Part shown: positions 50,753 through 59,765 of the stretch, piece by piece
Layout: the number at the start of each line of letters is the position of its first letter
How positions within the stretch are numbered: the first letter of the stretch is position 1
Assembly (NCBI GenBank): GCA_965246795.1
Contig: CBDFFN010000013.1
Location: 62,001-126,000 of the forward strand
From: JAJXWB01 sp965246795
GTDB taxonomy: Bacteria; Pseudomonadota; Alphaproteobacteria; Rhizobiales; Beijerinckiaceae
DNA: 64,000 bases
Direction: 5' to 3'
The notes under the pieces: generated by a model
The model's input: only the letters and a program-made list of their open reading frames with translations
Databases searched by the model: none
What the model was told of the DNA's origin: nothing
Position numbers and translations under genes: made by a program

Positions 50753-52921
50753 ATGCCCATTCCCTCTTTCGCCGACCGCTCTTACACCCCCGCGCCGCCG
50801 CCCTCGAACGACGCGGGTAGCCCACGCGAGCCCTGGCTCACGCCGGAAGGCATCCCGGTCAAGCCGCACTACACCGCCGCCGACATTTCTGGGCTGCCGT
50901 TCGTGGATTCGTACCCGGGCATCGCGCCCTTCGTGCGCGGGCCCTACCCCACGATGTACGTCAACCAGCCCTGGACGATCCGGCAATATGCGGGCTTCTC
51001 CACGGCCGAGGATTCCAATGCCTTTTACCGCCGCAACCTCGCGGCGGGTCAGAAGGGCCTGTCCGTCGCCTTCGATCTCGCAACGCACCGCGGCTACGAT
51101 TCCGACCATCCGCGCGTGTCGGGCGATGTCGGCATGGCGGGCGTCGCGATCGATTCCATCTACGACATGCGCACGCTGTTCTCAGGCATTCCGCTCGACC
51201 AGATGAGCGTGTCGATGACGATGAACGGCGCGGTGCTGCCCGTTCTCGCGCTCTATGTCGTCGCCGCGGAGGAACAGGGCGTGCCGCCGGAAAAACTCAC
51301 CGGCACGATCCAGAACGACATCCTCAAAGAATTCATGGTGCGCAACACCTACATCTACCCGCCAAAGGATTCGATGCGCATCATCTCGGACATCTTTGCG
51401 TTCACATCGACGCATATGCCGAAATTCAACTCGATCTCGATCTCCGGCTATCACATGCAGGAGGCCGGCGCGACGCAGGATCTTGAGCTCGGATACACCC
51501 TTGCGGATGGCGTGGAGTACATTCGCGCCGGCATCGCGGCCGGCATCGACATCGACAAGTTCGCACCGCGCCTGTCGTTCTTCTGGGCGATCGGCATGAA
51601 CTTCTTCATGGAAGTCGCGAAGATGCGCGCCGCGCGGCTGCTGTGGGCGAAGCTCGTGCAGGACTTCAACCCGAAGTCGGAAAAGAGCCTGCCTTTGCGC
51701 ACGCATTGCCAGACGTCGGGCTGGTCGCTGACGGCGCAGGACGTGTTCAACAATGTGTCGCGCACCTGCGTCGAGGCGATGGCGGCGACGCAGGGGCACA
51801 CGCAATCGCTGCACACCAATGCGCTCGATGAGGCGCTGGCGCTGCCGACGGATTTTTCCGCGCGCATCGCGCGCAACACGCAGCTCGTGCTGCAGATGGA
51901 ATCGGGCACGACGAAAATCATCGATCCCTGGGGCGGCTCCTTCTATGTCGAGCGGCTGACGGCGGACCTCGCCGAGAAGGCCTGGGGCCATATCCAGGAG
52001 GTCGAGGCGCTCGGCGGGATGGCGAAGGCGATCGAGAAGGGGTTGCCGAAACTGCGCATCGAGGAAGCTGCCGCGAAGACGCAGGCGCGCATCGATAGCG
52101 GGCGGCAGACTGTCATCGGCGTGAACAAGTACAAGCCGACGGACGAGCGGCCGATCGATGTGCTGAAGGTCGACAATGCCAATGTGCGCGCGCAGCAGAT
52201 CGCGAAGCTGAAGCGGCTGCGTGCGGAGCGGGACGAGGTTCTCACGCAACAGGCGTTGGTGGCATTGGAGCAAGGGGCGCGCGGCAACGGCAATCTTCTC
52301 GCGCTTTCGATCGATGCCGCCCGCGCGAAAGCGACGGTCGGCGAAATCTCTGATGCGCTGGAAAAGGTGTTCGGCCGGCATCGCGCGGAAATCCGCTCGA
52401 TCTCGGGCGTCTACAAACGGGAGGCGGGTGTGGGATCGGAGGCGATGGCGCGCACGCTGGCGATGACGGAAGCGTTCCTCGAGAATGACGGCCGCCGCCC
52501 GCGCATCCTCGTCGCGAAGGTCGGCCAGGACGGCCACGATCGCGGGCAGAAGGTCATCGCCTCGGCCTTCGCCGACCTCGGCTTCGATGTCGACATCGGG
52601 CCGCTGTTCGCGACGCCGGACGAGGCCGCGCGGCAGGCGGTCGAGAACGACGTGCATATCGTCGGTATTTCGTCGCTCGCCGCCGGCCATCTCACGCTCG
52701 TGCCGGAACTGCGCGATGCGCTGGCACGCGAGGGCCGCGGCGACATCATGATCGTAGTAGGAGGAGTAATCCCACCAGGCGACTGGGATGCGCTGCGGGC
52801 CGCCGGTGCATCGGCAATTTTCCCGCCGGGGACAGTCATCGCCGAGGCCGCGCAAAGCCTGCTGGCGGAGTTGAACCGGCGGCTGGGGTATTCGCAGAAA
52901 GACTCGGTTGCCGCCGCGTAA
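50753..52921 (+). CDS. Methylmalonyl-CoA mutase (single-chain, large subunit type)
   Basis: 722 residues. Adenosylcobalamin-dependent isomerisation of methylmalonyl-CoA to succinyl-CoA. The N-terminal barrel begins PWLTPEGIPVKPHYTAADIS and contains RQYAGFSTAEDSNAFYRRNL and LPLRTHCQTSGWSLTAQDVF. The C-terminal B12 domain has the lower-ligand motif GQDGHDRGQKVIASAF, with SSLAAGHLTLVPELRDAL and GGVIPPGDWDAL. The ATG at 50753 gives the normal length; the frame is open upstream through REP elements but that part is non-coding. Its chaperone MeaB is encoded 7 kb away. Confidence 0.96.
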   Translation: MPIPSFADRSYTPAPPPSNDAGSPREPWLTPEGIPVKPHYTAADISGLPFVDSYPGIAPFVRGPYPTMYVNQPWTIRQYAGFSTAEDSNAFYRRNLAAGQKGLSVAFDLATHRGYDSDHPRVSGDVGMAGVAIDSIYDMRTLFSGIPLDQMSVSMTMNGAVLPVLALYVVAAEEQGVPPEKLTGTIQNDILKEFMVRNTYIYPPKDSMRIISDIFAFTSTHMPKFNSISISGYHMQEAGATQDLELGYTLADGVEYIRAGIAAGIDIDKFAPRLSFFWAIGMNFFMEVAKMRAARLLWAKLVQDFNPKSEKSLPLRTHCQTSGWSLTAQDVFNNVSRTCVEAMAATQGHTQSLHTNALDEALALPTDFSARIARNTQLVLQMESGTTKIIDPWGGSFYVERLTADLAEKAWGHIQEVEALGGMAKAIEKGLPKLRIEEAAAKTQARIDSGRQTVIGVNKYKPTDERPIDVLKVDNANVRAQQIAKLKRLRAERDEVLTQQALVALEQGARGNGNLLALSIDAARAKATVGEISDALEKVFGRHRAEIRSISGVYKREAGVGSEAMARTLAMTEAFLENDGRRPRILVAKVGQDGHDRGQKVIASAFADLGFDVDIGPLFATPDEAARQAVENDVHIVGISSLAAGHLTLVPELRDALAREGRGDIMIVVGGVIPPGDWDALRAAGASAIFPPGTVIAEAAQSLLAELNRRLGYSQKDSVAAA

Positions 52922-52939
52922 GCTGCACCGCTAGTCGAA

Positions 52940-52960
52940 CCGGATCGATATTCGATCCGG
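52940..52960. other. Palindrome between mutase gene and exported-protein gene
   Basis: CCGGATCGA-TAT-TCGATCCGG, a perfect 9-bp inverted repeat 18 bases after the mutase stop and 10 bases before the next start. There is no T-run. It could be a weak 3' mRNA hairpin or a protein-binding operator. Confidence 0.5.
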
Positions 52961-52970
52961 GGCGCATTCC

Positions 52971-53459
52971 ATGAAGCTGTTGTCTGCTGTGCTGATCGCG
53001 GCGGTCTCGATGAGTTCCGCAGCTTCGGCGCAAGTGCGCTTCGCGCTTGCGTTCGGCGGCTTCGTCGATTGCGAAACGCCGATTGCCGTCCGGGGCGTTC
53101 CGTTTTCCGGCAGCGGCGAAGCGGTCCTGCGCCCGGATGGCGGCGCGACGCTCAACATGACGCTGAGCAGCAATTTCGGCACCGACACGCTACGCTTCGA
53201 CACGGCTCTCGGGCGATCGTCGGTGGCCCCCGGCGGGGTCGCGACGCTTCGCGTTATCGGTCGCTCCAGACTGCAATCGAACTGGGATCTGCCCAACCAC
53301 ACCGTTGGCTTCGACATCAATGCGAATGCAAAACGTTGTTCGATGAAGGTCGTCGCGCGGCTGCGTCCGGGGCAATCGGCGTTCAGCGTCTATACGGGGT
53401 CGGGCTTCGCCTACTGCTCGCGACTGCAGTTCACCGCGGCAGCCTGCCGGGCAGACTGA
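52971..53459 (+). CDS. Exported protein of unknown function
   Basis: 162 residues with a signal peptide (MKLLSAVLIAAVSMSSAASA, cleavage before QVRFA). The mature part is beta-rich looking and has four cysteines (VDCETP, KRCSMK, YCSR, AACRAD), which could form two disulfides. I recognise no family. It probably acts in the periplasm. Confidence 0.75.
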   Translation: MKLLSAVLIAAVSMSSAASAQVRFALAFGGFVDCETPIAVRGVPFSGSGEAVLRPDGGATLNMTLSSNFGTDTLRFDTALGRSSVAPGGVATLRVIGRSRLQSNWDLPNHTVGFDINANAKRCSMKVVARLRPGQSAFSVYTGSGFAYCSRLQFTAAACRAD

Positions 53460-53567
53460 CGCGCGCCCAAGGCATTCGTTGCACGACTGCCACAGCGCCC
53501 GCCGAACTGACCGCCTGCCCCCAAGCTGCCCCATTCCGGCCACCTCGCACCGGAGAAGTTCGCCGCG

Positions 53568-54311
53568 ATGCGAACGACTCTCCTCGCCCTCGGTGGCGCC
53601 CTCCTCGCCCTCGGTCTGACGGCCCCCGCGCACGCGAAACGCGCCGCTTGGGACCGGCCCACGACCTTCGACGACAAGGTCACCGAACTCTGCAAGGCGC
53701 ATAAGGTGCCGGAACGCCTTGTCCACCGCGTCATCATGCGTGAGAGCCGCTACAATCCGAAGGCGGTCAGCAGGGGCAATTTCGGGCTGATGCAGATCCG
53801 CCTCGGGACGGCGCAGACGATGGGCTACAAAGGCTCCGCGATGGGCCTTACCGACGCCATCACCAATCTCACCTATGCCGTGCCCTATCTCGCGAACGCC
53901 TATGCCGTCGCGGGTCACGACGAGGACCGCGCCGTGCGGCTCTATGCGGCCGGCTTCTACTACGACGCAAAGCGGCAGGGCATGCTTGCGAAGCTGCAGA
54001 CCGGCAAGGGCGGCCAGCCAGACACCGAGGTCGTCGCCTATGCGCCGGCAGCGCCGGTCAATCCGATCGCGGCTTTGTTCGGAGCGCTGAGCGCGCCTGC
54101 GCAAGCGGCCGTCGATGCGGCGCAAGCCGAAAGTGCCGCGGCGCGCGCGCAATTCGCCGCGAATGGCGAAGCGGGTGCCGACGAGGGCGATGCGATGGAT
54201 GTGCCGCTCCCGCCGCAACGGCCAAAGGCGTTCTCGACACCGAAGTTTCTGAAACTCGCGATGAAGCAGGACCCGGTCGACAGCGAGTTGCGCGGCAGCG
54301 AAGCGGAATAA
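53568..54311 (+). CDS. Lytic transglycosylase (SLT domain), exported
   Basis: 247 residues with a signal peptide (about 1-23, ending AHAK). A goose-lysozyme-like SLT domain at about 35-145 contains the catalytic Glu in VIMRESRYNPKAVS and the motifs GNFGLMQIRLGTAQTMGY and VPYLANAYAVAGHDE; AAGFYYDAKR lies at the end. The last ~90 residues are Ala/Pro-rich and probably disordered. It cleaves peptidoglycan glycan strands. Confidence 0.92.
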   Translation: MRTTLLALGGALLALGLTAPAHAKRAAWDRPTTFDDKVTELCKAHKVPERLVHRVIMRESRYNPKAVSRGNFGLMQIRLGTAQTMGYKGSAMGLTDAITNLTYAVPYLANAYAVAGHDEDRAVRLYAAGFYYDAKRQGMLAKLQTGKGGQPDTEVVAYAPAAPVNPIAALFGALSAPAQAAVDAAQAESAAARAQFAANGEAGADEGDAMDVPLPPQRPKAFSTPKFLKLAMKQDPVDSELRGSEAE

Positions 54312-54318
54312 CGCGTCG

Positions 54319-55527
54319 TCACACACCGCGTCGCGTGAAACCGGCGACCTGCCTGTATTGCGCGGCAACTTCTTCGAGTTCGGCCGGTGTGATCAGGTCC
54401 TCGATCTTGTCGTCAGGGCCTTTGACGCGGGCGGCGGCGATGTCGAGCACGCGTTCGGGACCAGCCTGGCGGTTCTGCAGCACGACGGCACTGGTCGCGG
54501 GCCGCCGGATATCTTCGTAGGCAAGCAGGCCGGCAGGACCGGCCTCTGCAGCGAGGCAATCGGCGAGGACGCGCGCATCGAGAATCGCCTGCGACGCACC
54601 ATTCGCGCCGATCGGATACATCGGATGCGCGGCGTCGCCGAGCAGCGTCACGCGCGCATGCGTCCAACGTGTCAGCGGATCGCGGTCGATCATCGGATAT
54701 TGTGTCACGCGATCCGTTCCCGTCACGAGTTCCGTGACGTCGATGCCCGGTATCCGAAACGCGCGGAACGCTTCGACGAAGGCGCGGTCGGACTCGCGCA
54801 GCCAGTCGGCGTCATCCGCGGCACGCGGCTGGTCGTGCCGCACTTCAGCGACCCAGTTGACCAGCGCCTGCCCGTCGCGCGCCGCACGCGCGCTGATCGG
54901 ATAGCAGACGAACTTCACGTCGTGGTCGCCGGCGATGATCATCGTGCGGCCGTCGGCGAACGGCGCCTGCATGCGCGCGCCACGCCACATCATCGTGCCT
55001 TCGTATCGCGCGGGGCCTTCGGTGGGATTGAGCCGACGCCGCACGAATGAATGGAAGCCGTCGGCGCCGATGAGAAGATCACTGCGTGCGGCAGTTCCAT
55101 CAGCGAAGGAAATACCGACGCCGCTCGCGTCCTGCGCAAAGCCGGTGACGGCCTTGCCGGTGACGACAGCATCAACATCGACACGCGCCTGCACGGCGTC
55201 GAGCAGCAGAAGCTGCAACTCGCCGCGGTGCACCGAATATTGCGGATGGTCGAAACCAGCTTCGACCGAGCGCGGGTCAGACTGGATTAGATGGCCGTAG
55301 CGCGTGCGATATTCGATGCCGCGCGTGCGGATCGCGATATCGTCGAGCGCGCGCCCAAGACCCAGTCCGTGCAGAACGCCAGAGCCGTGCGGCCCGACAT
55401 TGATCCCGACGCCGAGCGGTTTCAGGTCGCCCACCGCTTCGTAAACGGTGACGCCGATACCTCGTTCGTGCAGGCACAGAGCGGAGGTGAGCCCACCGAT
55501 TCCCGCCCCGGCGATAGCAACTTTCAT
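54319..55527 (-). CDS. FAD-dependent aromatic hydroxylase-like monooxygenase
   Basis: 402 residues. Class A flavoprotein monooxygenase motifs in order: VAIAGAGIGGLTSALCLHER (FAD binding), DLLIGADGFHSFVRRRL (GADG, FAD/NADH), and RVTLLGDAAHPMYPIGANGA (GD, FAD). Relatives hydroxylate salicylate, hydroxybenzoates and similar rings. It is divergent from an intradiol dioxygenase gene, so it may produce that enzyme's dihydroxy or trihydroxy substrate. Confidence 0.88.
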   Translation of the reverse strand: MKVAIAGAGIGGLTSALCLHERGIGVTVYEAVGDLKPLGVGINVGPHGSGVLHGLGLGRALDDIAIRTRGIEYRTRYGHLIQSDPRSVEAGFDHPQYSVHRGELQLLLLDAVQARVDVDAVVTGKAVTGFAQDASGVGISFADGTAARSDLLIGADGFHSFVRRRLNPTEGPARYEGTMMWRGARMQAPFADGRTMIIAGDHDVKFVCYPISARAARDGQALVNWVAEVRHDQPRAADDADWLRESDRAFVEAFRAFRIPGIDVTELVTGTDRVTQYPMIDRDPLTRWTHARVTLLGDAAHPMYPIGANGASQAILDARVLADCLAAEAGPAGLLAYEDIRRPATSAVVLQNRQAGPERVLDIAAARVKGPDDKIEDLITPAELEEVAAQYRQVAGFTRRGV

Positions 55528-55671
55528 CCTGTGCCCCTCGGCCTTCGACCGTTCTTCGCATCGTCGCTGCGACGTGTCGAACGGCCACGCGGCTCGCCTC
55601 GACAGTTTCGACGCGATAGTGTGAGCGGCCGTTTCAACCCTCGCGGAACAGGCAAGCCGGGCAGCTCAACC

Positions 55672-56535
55672 ATGCGCAATTTCGACGAGTCCAACATCAC
55701 GGACGCGGTGCTCGAACGCGTGGCAGAGGCTCGCGAACCTCGCGTAAAACAGGTCAGCGAGCTGCTGGTGCGCCATCTCCACAATTTCGTCCGTGAGGTG
55801 CGGCCGACGCAGGCCGAATGGGAAAGCGCCATCGGCTTTCTCACGCGCGTCGGACAGATGTGCGACGACAAGCGCCAGGAGTTCATCCTGCTGTCGGACA
55901 CGCTAGGCGTTTCGATGCTGGTCGATGCGATCAACCATCGCAATTCGACGACGACAACCGACACGACCGTGATGGGACCGTTCTATGTCGAGGGTCCCGC
56001 CGTGCATGTGCTCGGTGACGACATTTCTCCCGGCGTCGAAGGCGTGCCGCTGTTCGTGTCTGGCACGGTGAAAGATACCAGCAGCGCGCCTCTTGCAAAC
56101 GCGACGGTCGATGTCTGGCATTCCGACAATGACGGCTTCTACGACGTGCAAAAGGCCGGCGACGAACCGTCGATGCGCGCCCGCTTTCACGCCGATGCAA
56201 ATGGCCATTTCCGTTTTTGGACCATCCAGCCTGCCGCCTATCCCGTGCCGCACGACGGTCCCGTCGGCGATATGCTGAAGGCGCAAGGACGACACCCGTG
56301 GCGGCCCGCACATCTGCATTTCATGATCGATGCGCCGAATTACGAGCGGCTCGTCACACATGTCTTTGTCGCGGGCGACAAATATCTCGACAGCGACGTC
56401 GTCTTCGGCGTGAAGGACTCGCTGATCCGCACGTTCGAACCGCAGGCGCCGGGAAAAGCGCCGGACGGCCGCGCGATGCGCGAACCGTTTGCAACGCTCC
56501 ACTACGATTTCGTTCTCGACCGCCAACACGCTTAA
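55672..56535 (+). CDS. Intradiol ring-cleavage dioxygenase (hydroxyquinol/catechol 1,2-dioxygenase type)
   Basis: 287 residues from the ATG at 55672. An N-terminal catechol-dioxygenase domain (about 1-100, TTTDTTVMGPFYVEGPAVHV) precedes the iron site. The non-heme Fe(III) ligands are the Tyr in DGFYDVQ, the Tyr in AAYPVPHDGPVG, and the two His in WRPAHLHFMI. Overall layout and length resemble hydroxyquinol 1,2-dioxygenases, which open 1,2,4-trihydroxybenzene to maleylacetate; catechol or chlorocatechol are alternatives. Confidence 0.88.
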   Translation: MRNFDESNITDAVLERVAEAREPRVKQVSELLVRHLHNFVREVRPTQAEWESAIGFLTRVGQMCDDKRQEFILLSDTLGVSMLVDAINHRNSTTTTDTTVMGPFYVEGPAVHVLGDDISPGVEGVPLFVSGTVKDTSSAPLANATVDVWHSDNDGFYDVQKAGDEPSMRARFHADANGHFRFWTIQPAAYPVPHDGPVGDMLKAQGRHPWRPAHLHFMIDAPNYERLVTHVFVAGDKYLDSDVVFGVKDSLIRTFEPQAPGKAPDGRAMREPFATLHYDFVLDRQHA

Positions 56536-56568
56536 GAGCAACCCAGGTTCAATCGGAAGACCGAAACA

Positions 56569-57969
56569 TTGTCCGACCTGCTCGCCAAACCCGCTGCCGA
56601 ATTGCTTGCTGCCTTTGCGGCAAAAACACTGTCGCCTGTCGAATTGCTCGACGCGACGCTTGTGCGATTGGACGCATGCGAACCGAAGGTCAACGCGTTC
56701 GCGCATGTCGATCGCGATGGCGCACGCGCCGTAGCGCGCGAGAGCGAGACGCGCTGGCACAAAAGCGCGCCGGTCGGCGCGCTTGACGGGCTGATCGCGA
56801 CGATCAAGGACAACATTTCTGCCAAGGGCATGCCAAACCGTCGCGGCTCGCGCACGAGTTCCGATGCGCCGGTCGGCTTCGATTCGCCCGCAACGGCAAG
56901 GCTGCGCGAAGCGGGCGCGATCATTCTCGGCAAAACGCATATGCCCGAAATCGGCTGGAAGGGTCTCGGCGACTCGCCACTGCATGGCGCGACGAAAAAC
57001 CCGTGGAACACCGGTCACACAAGCGGCGGCTCATCGGCCGGCGCGGCCGTCGCGGCAGCGCTCGGCATCGGCCAGTTCCATGTCGGCACGGACGGCCTCG
57101 GCTCCGTCCGCATTCCCGCGGCATTCTGCGGTGTTTTCGGATTGAAACCGTCCTTTGGACGCGTGCCCGCATTCCCGCTGTCGACGATGGCGGTGCTCGC
57201 GCATCTTGGGCCACTGACACGCAGCGTCGCCGATGCCGCAATGATGCTATCGGTGATCGGACGCCCGGACTCGCGCGACAACACGGCCTGGAACACGCCC
57301 TGCCCCGACTACACCGCCGAGATTTCGCGCGGCATTCGTGGACGGAAGATCGCGTTTGCAAAGACTTTTTGGAACGCGCCGGTCGCGCAGGATGTTGCTG
57401 CGGCCGTCGAAGCCGCCGCAAGAGTTTTCGAGGCACTCGGTGCGCACGTCGAAGAGGTACAGTTGGACCTCGAAGACCCTCGGGCCATAACCGACACGCT
57501 ATGGTGGACGGGCGCGGCCGTGGCGATGAAGGCTGTGACGCCGGAGAACGAGCACTTGCTCGATCCCGGTCTACTCATCGAAGTGAAGAAAGGCCGCGCG
57601 CTGACGTCGCGTGACTATCTCGACGCATTTCTTGCACGCGGCGCGCTCGCGCACAAAATGGAAGTTTTTCATGAGACGTACGATCTGCTGCTGACGCCGC
57701 AGATGCCGACCGGTGCGGTGCCGCTCGGCGCGAACGTGCCGGCCGGCGGTCCTTACGAGCATTGGCAGGAATGGTCGCCTTTCACCTATCCGTTCAACGT
57801 GACGCAGCAGCCGGCAGCGAGCGTGCCTTGCGGATTTACGAAGGAGGGGTTGCCGGTCGGACTTCAGATTGTCGGAGCAATGCGTGACGATGCGCTCGTG
57901 CTGCGCGCAGCGCGAGCCTTCGAAGAGCTAAAGCCTTTTGCACGCATCGATGTGCCGCGGATGGATTGA
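56569..57969 (+). CDS. Amidase signature family enzyme
   Basis: 466 residues from a TTG preceded by GGAAGA. The Ser-cisSer-Lys machinery is visible: Lys in LIATIKDNISAKG (about residue 80), the cis-Ser in TSGGSSAGAAVAAALG, and the acyl-Ser in DGLGSVRIPAAFCG. The usual DGGGSIRIP is DGLGSVRIP here, a small departure. It hydrolyses an amide of unknown identity. It follows the dioxygenase by 33 bases on the same strand. Confidence 0.9.
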   Translation: MSDLLAKPAAELLAAFAAKTLSPVELLDATLVRLDACEPKVNAFAHVDRDGARAVARESETRWHKSAPVGALDGLIATIKDNISAKGMPNRRGSRTSSDAPVGFDSPATARLREAGAIILGKTHMPEIGWKGLGDSPLHGATKNPWNTGHTSGGSSAGAAVAAALGIGQFHVGTDGLGSVRIPAAFCGVFGLKPSFGRVPAFPLSTMAVLAHLGPLTRSVADAAMMLSVIGRPDSRDNTAWNTPCPDYTAEISRGIRGRKIAFAKTFWNAPVAQDVAAAVEAAARVFEALGAHVEEVQLDLEDPRAITDTLWWTGAAVAMKAVTPENEHLLDPGLLIEVKKGRALTSRDYLDAFLARGALAHKMEVFHETYDLLLTPQMPTGAVPLGANVPAGGPYEHWQEWSPFTYPFNVTQQPAASVPCGFTKEGLPVGLQIVGAMRDDALVLRAARAFEELKPFARIDVPRMD

Positions 57970-58020
57970 CTTCGGTTGATCGTGCCTCAATCCTGTTTGT
58001 TCACTTGCTGGGGGGCGCCG

Positions 58021-58462
58021 ATGCCGAAACAATACTTGAAACTCACGTTCGTGGTGGCTGCGCTCGCAACCGCCTGGGTCACTACGGCACCAGCGGAGGC
58101 ACAAACCACGATGCGCGGCAACCGGCGCAATATGTCGAACATGTCGAGTGGAACCGCCGGCGAATGCTCGACCTCGCACGTGCGCATGTGCGACGGCTGC
58201 CAGATCAACGTGACGATGCGTGTCGTGTCCGGACAGACGTGTCATCTGTCGCTGGCGTCGCCACGTCCAGCTGTCTCACGAGGTAGTGCAACGGCCGCAA
58301 TACGGACGCTACGGCTCGGCCAGCGTCTCCGACGCCGCCTATATCGCGCCAAAGGGTTACACGGGTCCCGACTCGTTCGTGCTCTCGATCTATCGCGTCG
58401 CGAGTGACAATCAGAGAGCGGGCGAGACGCGAATGAACGTAAGCGTGGAAGTGGTGCCTTAA
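58021..58462 (+). pseudogene. Exported protein gene interrupted by a frameshift
   Basis: The ATG at 58021 (GGGGGG upstream) opens a signal peptide (KLTFVVAALATAWVTTAPAE, cleavage near AEAQ) and a segment with CSTSHVRMCDGCQINVTMRV. Near 58255-58275 the coding potential moves to another frame, which continues PQYGRYGSASVSDAAYIAPK and ends YRVASDNQRAGETRMNVSVE at 58462. Together they read as one beta-sandwich-like periplasmic protein. Either the gene is broken or the assembly has a small indel. Confidence 0.7.
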
Positions 58463-59142
58463 CCTCGCACCGCGCGCCGCCATTTCACGAGCAGCCCGGC
58501 CACAACGACAAAGATTGCGCCTGCAATACTTGTCACGATGTCCGGCGGATCGCCGATGCGATCGAGGCCCGCGGCGACGATCGGGTCTTCCGCCAGCATG
58601 TGGCCCGCGACCCAGCCGAGCAGCGCTGCGCCGGCCCAAGTGATCATAGGAAAACGGTCGATCGCTTTCATCACGAAGCTGGCGCCGAAGACGACGAGCG
58701 GCAAAGATACGGCGAGGCCGAAGACCACAAGCCAGCCGTTACCGCCCGAGGCCGCGGCGATCGCGAGCACATTGTCGAGCGACATCACGGCATCGGCGAG
58801 CGTGATCGTCATCACCGCTCCCCAGAGCGTCGTGCGCGACGCAACTTTCGCGTCGGAATGATCCTCGTTCAGGAGGTTGACGGCGATGAGGATAAGCAAG
58901 ATCGCGCCGATGAGGCGCACCGCCGGCAATGCCAGCAATTGCACGATGAGCAGCGTGAAGACGATGCGCAACGCAACCGCGACGCCGGCACCGAGAATTG
59001 CGCCCATGCGGCGCTTTTCTTCGGGCAAATTACGGCAGGCAAGCGCAATGACGACCGCGTTGTCGCCGGACAACAACAGATCGATCCAGATGATCTGAAG
59101 CGCACGTACCGCGATGTCGCTGTAGTCGAAGACGAAATTCAT
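58459..59142 (-). CDS. TerC family integral membrane protein (YjbE type)
   Basis: 227 residues, seven membrane segments, with the TerC signatures IDLLLSGDNAVVIALACRNL and ADAVMSLDNVLAIAAASGG, each carrying a conserved Asp-Asn in the membrane. Relatives are implicated in metal (manganese) export and tellurite resistance. The ATG overlaps the pcp stop (ATGA). Confidence 0.9.
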   Translation of the reverse strand: MNFVFDYSDIAVRALQIIWIDLLLSGDNAVVIALACRNLPEEKRRMGAILGAGVAVALRIVFTLLIVQLLALPAVRLIGAILLILIAVNLLNEDHSDAKVASRTTLWGAVMTITLADAVMSLDNVLAIAAASGGNGWLVVFGLAVSLPLVVFGASFVMKAIDRFPMITWAGAALLGWVAGHMLAEDPIVAAGLDRIGDPPDIVTSIAGAIFVVVAGLLVKWRRAVRG

Positions 59143-59765
59143 CGTTGCACGCTGCGCAAACGCACGAGGCGCGACACGACGTCCGGCAAGGTGCGTGCAA
59201 GGCCCCGCACGATGCGCTCCGGCTTCAACACGCGCGCTGTCGGTATGTGGATGAACAGAGCCGGTGCCAAGCGGCTGTCGAGCGATCGGTAAAGCATGGC
59301 GTTGCAGACATAGGCGCCAGCATCGCGCGAAAGTTTGGCCGGCACGCCCGCGCGGTCAAGCGATGCAGCGAAGGCGCGCGCATCCCAGCCGGCATCGACG
59401 ACATAGTGCGGTGTCGCGCCGGATCGTACTTTCTTTGGCACGCGGCCACTCGCGTCCGGATGTCGCGTCGAGCGGCGGTGATGCGCGCGCGTCTCGATAC
59501 TGACATGACGCCGACGGCCCGCCACACCGACATGCAGGATGACATCAGGCGCAGGCGCAGGCGCGAAAGCCGCCGCCAGATCGTAGAGCACGGGCAGCAC
59601 CTGCGTGCTGAGCGCGATACCGCGGCGTTTGAAGATCGCGCGGTGCCGCAGGAGCGCACGCACGACGGTTTCGCTGGGATTGCGCGGCATGCCGGGAAAA
59701 GCGCCGAAGCCGGTCACCAGCAGGCTGGTGGCACCCGGAGCGTTGGGGCGGTCAGACGCCTGCAA
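59139..59765 (-). CDS. pcp: Pyroglutamyl-peptidase I (C15)
   Basis: About 208 residues if started at the TTG at 59765, which follows GAGGAG; the start is uncertain because the frame is open upstream inside meaB. Catalytic residues are present: VTGFGAFPGMPRNPSETVV at the N-terminus, Glu in HVSIETRAHH, the nucleophile Cys in DAGAYVCNAMLYRSL and His in LFIHIPTA. It removes N-terminal pyroglutamate from peptides. An Arg/His-rich insert follows the Glu. Confidence 0.82.
   Translation of the reverse strand: MQASDRPNAPGATSLLVTGFGAFPGMPRNPSETVVRALLRHRAIFKRRGIALSTQVLPVLYDLAAAFAPAPAPDVILHVGVAGRRRHVSIETRAHHRRSTRHPDASGRVPKKVRSGATPHYVVDAGWDARAFAASLDRAGVPAKLSRDAGAYVCNAMLYRSLDSRLAPALFIHIPTARVLKPERIVRGLARTLPDVVSRLVRLRSVQR

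Noticed and set aside
52940..52960. Intrinsic terminator after the mutase gene
   Set aside because: The palindrome is perfect but has no T-run; listed only as a palindrome.
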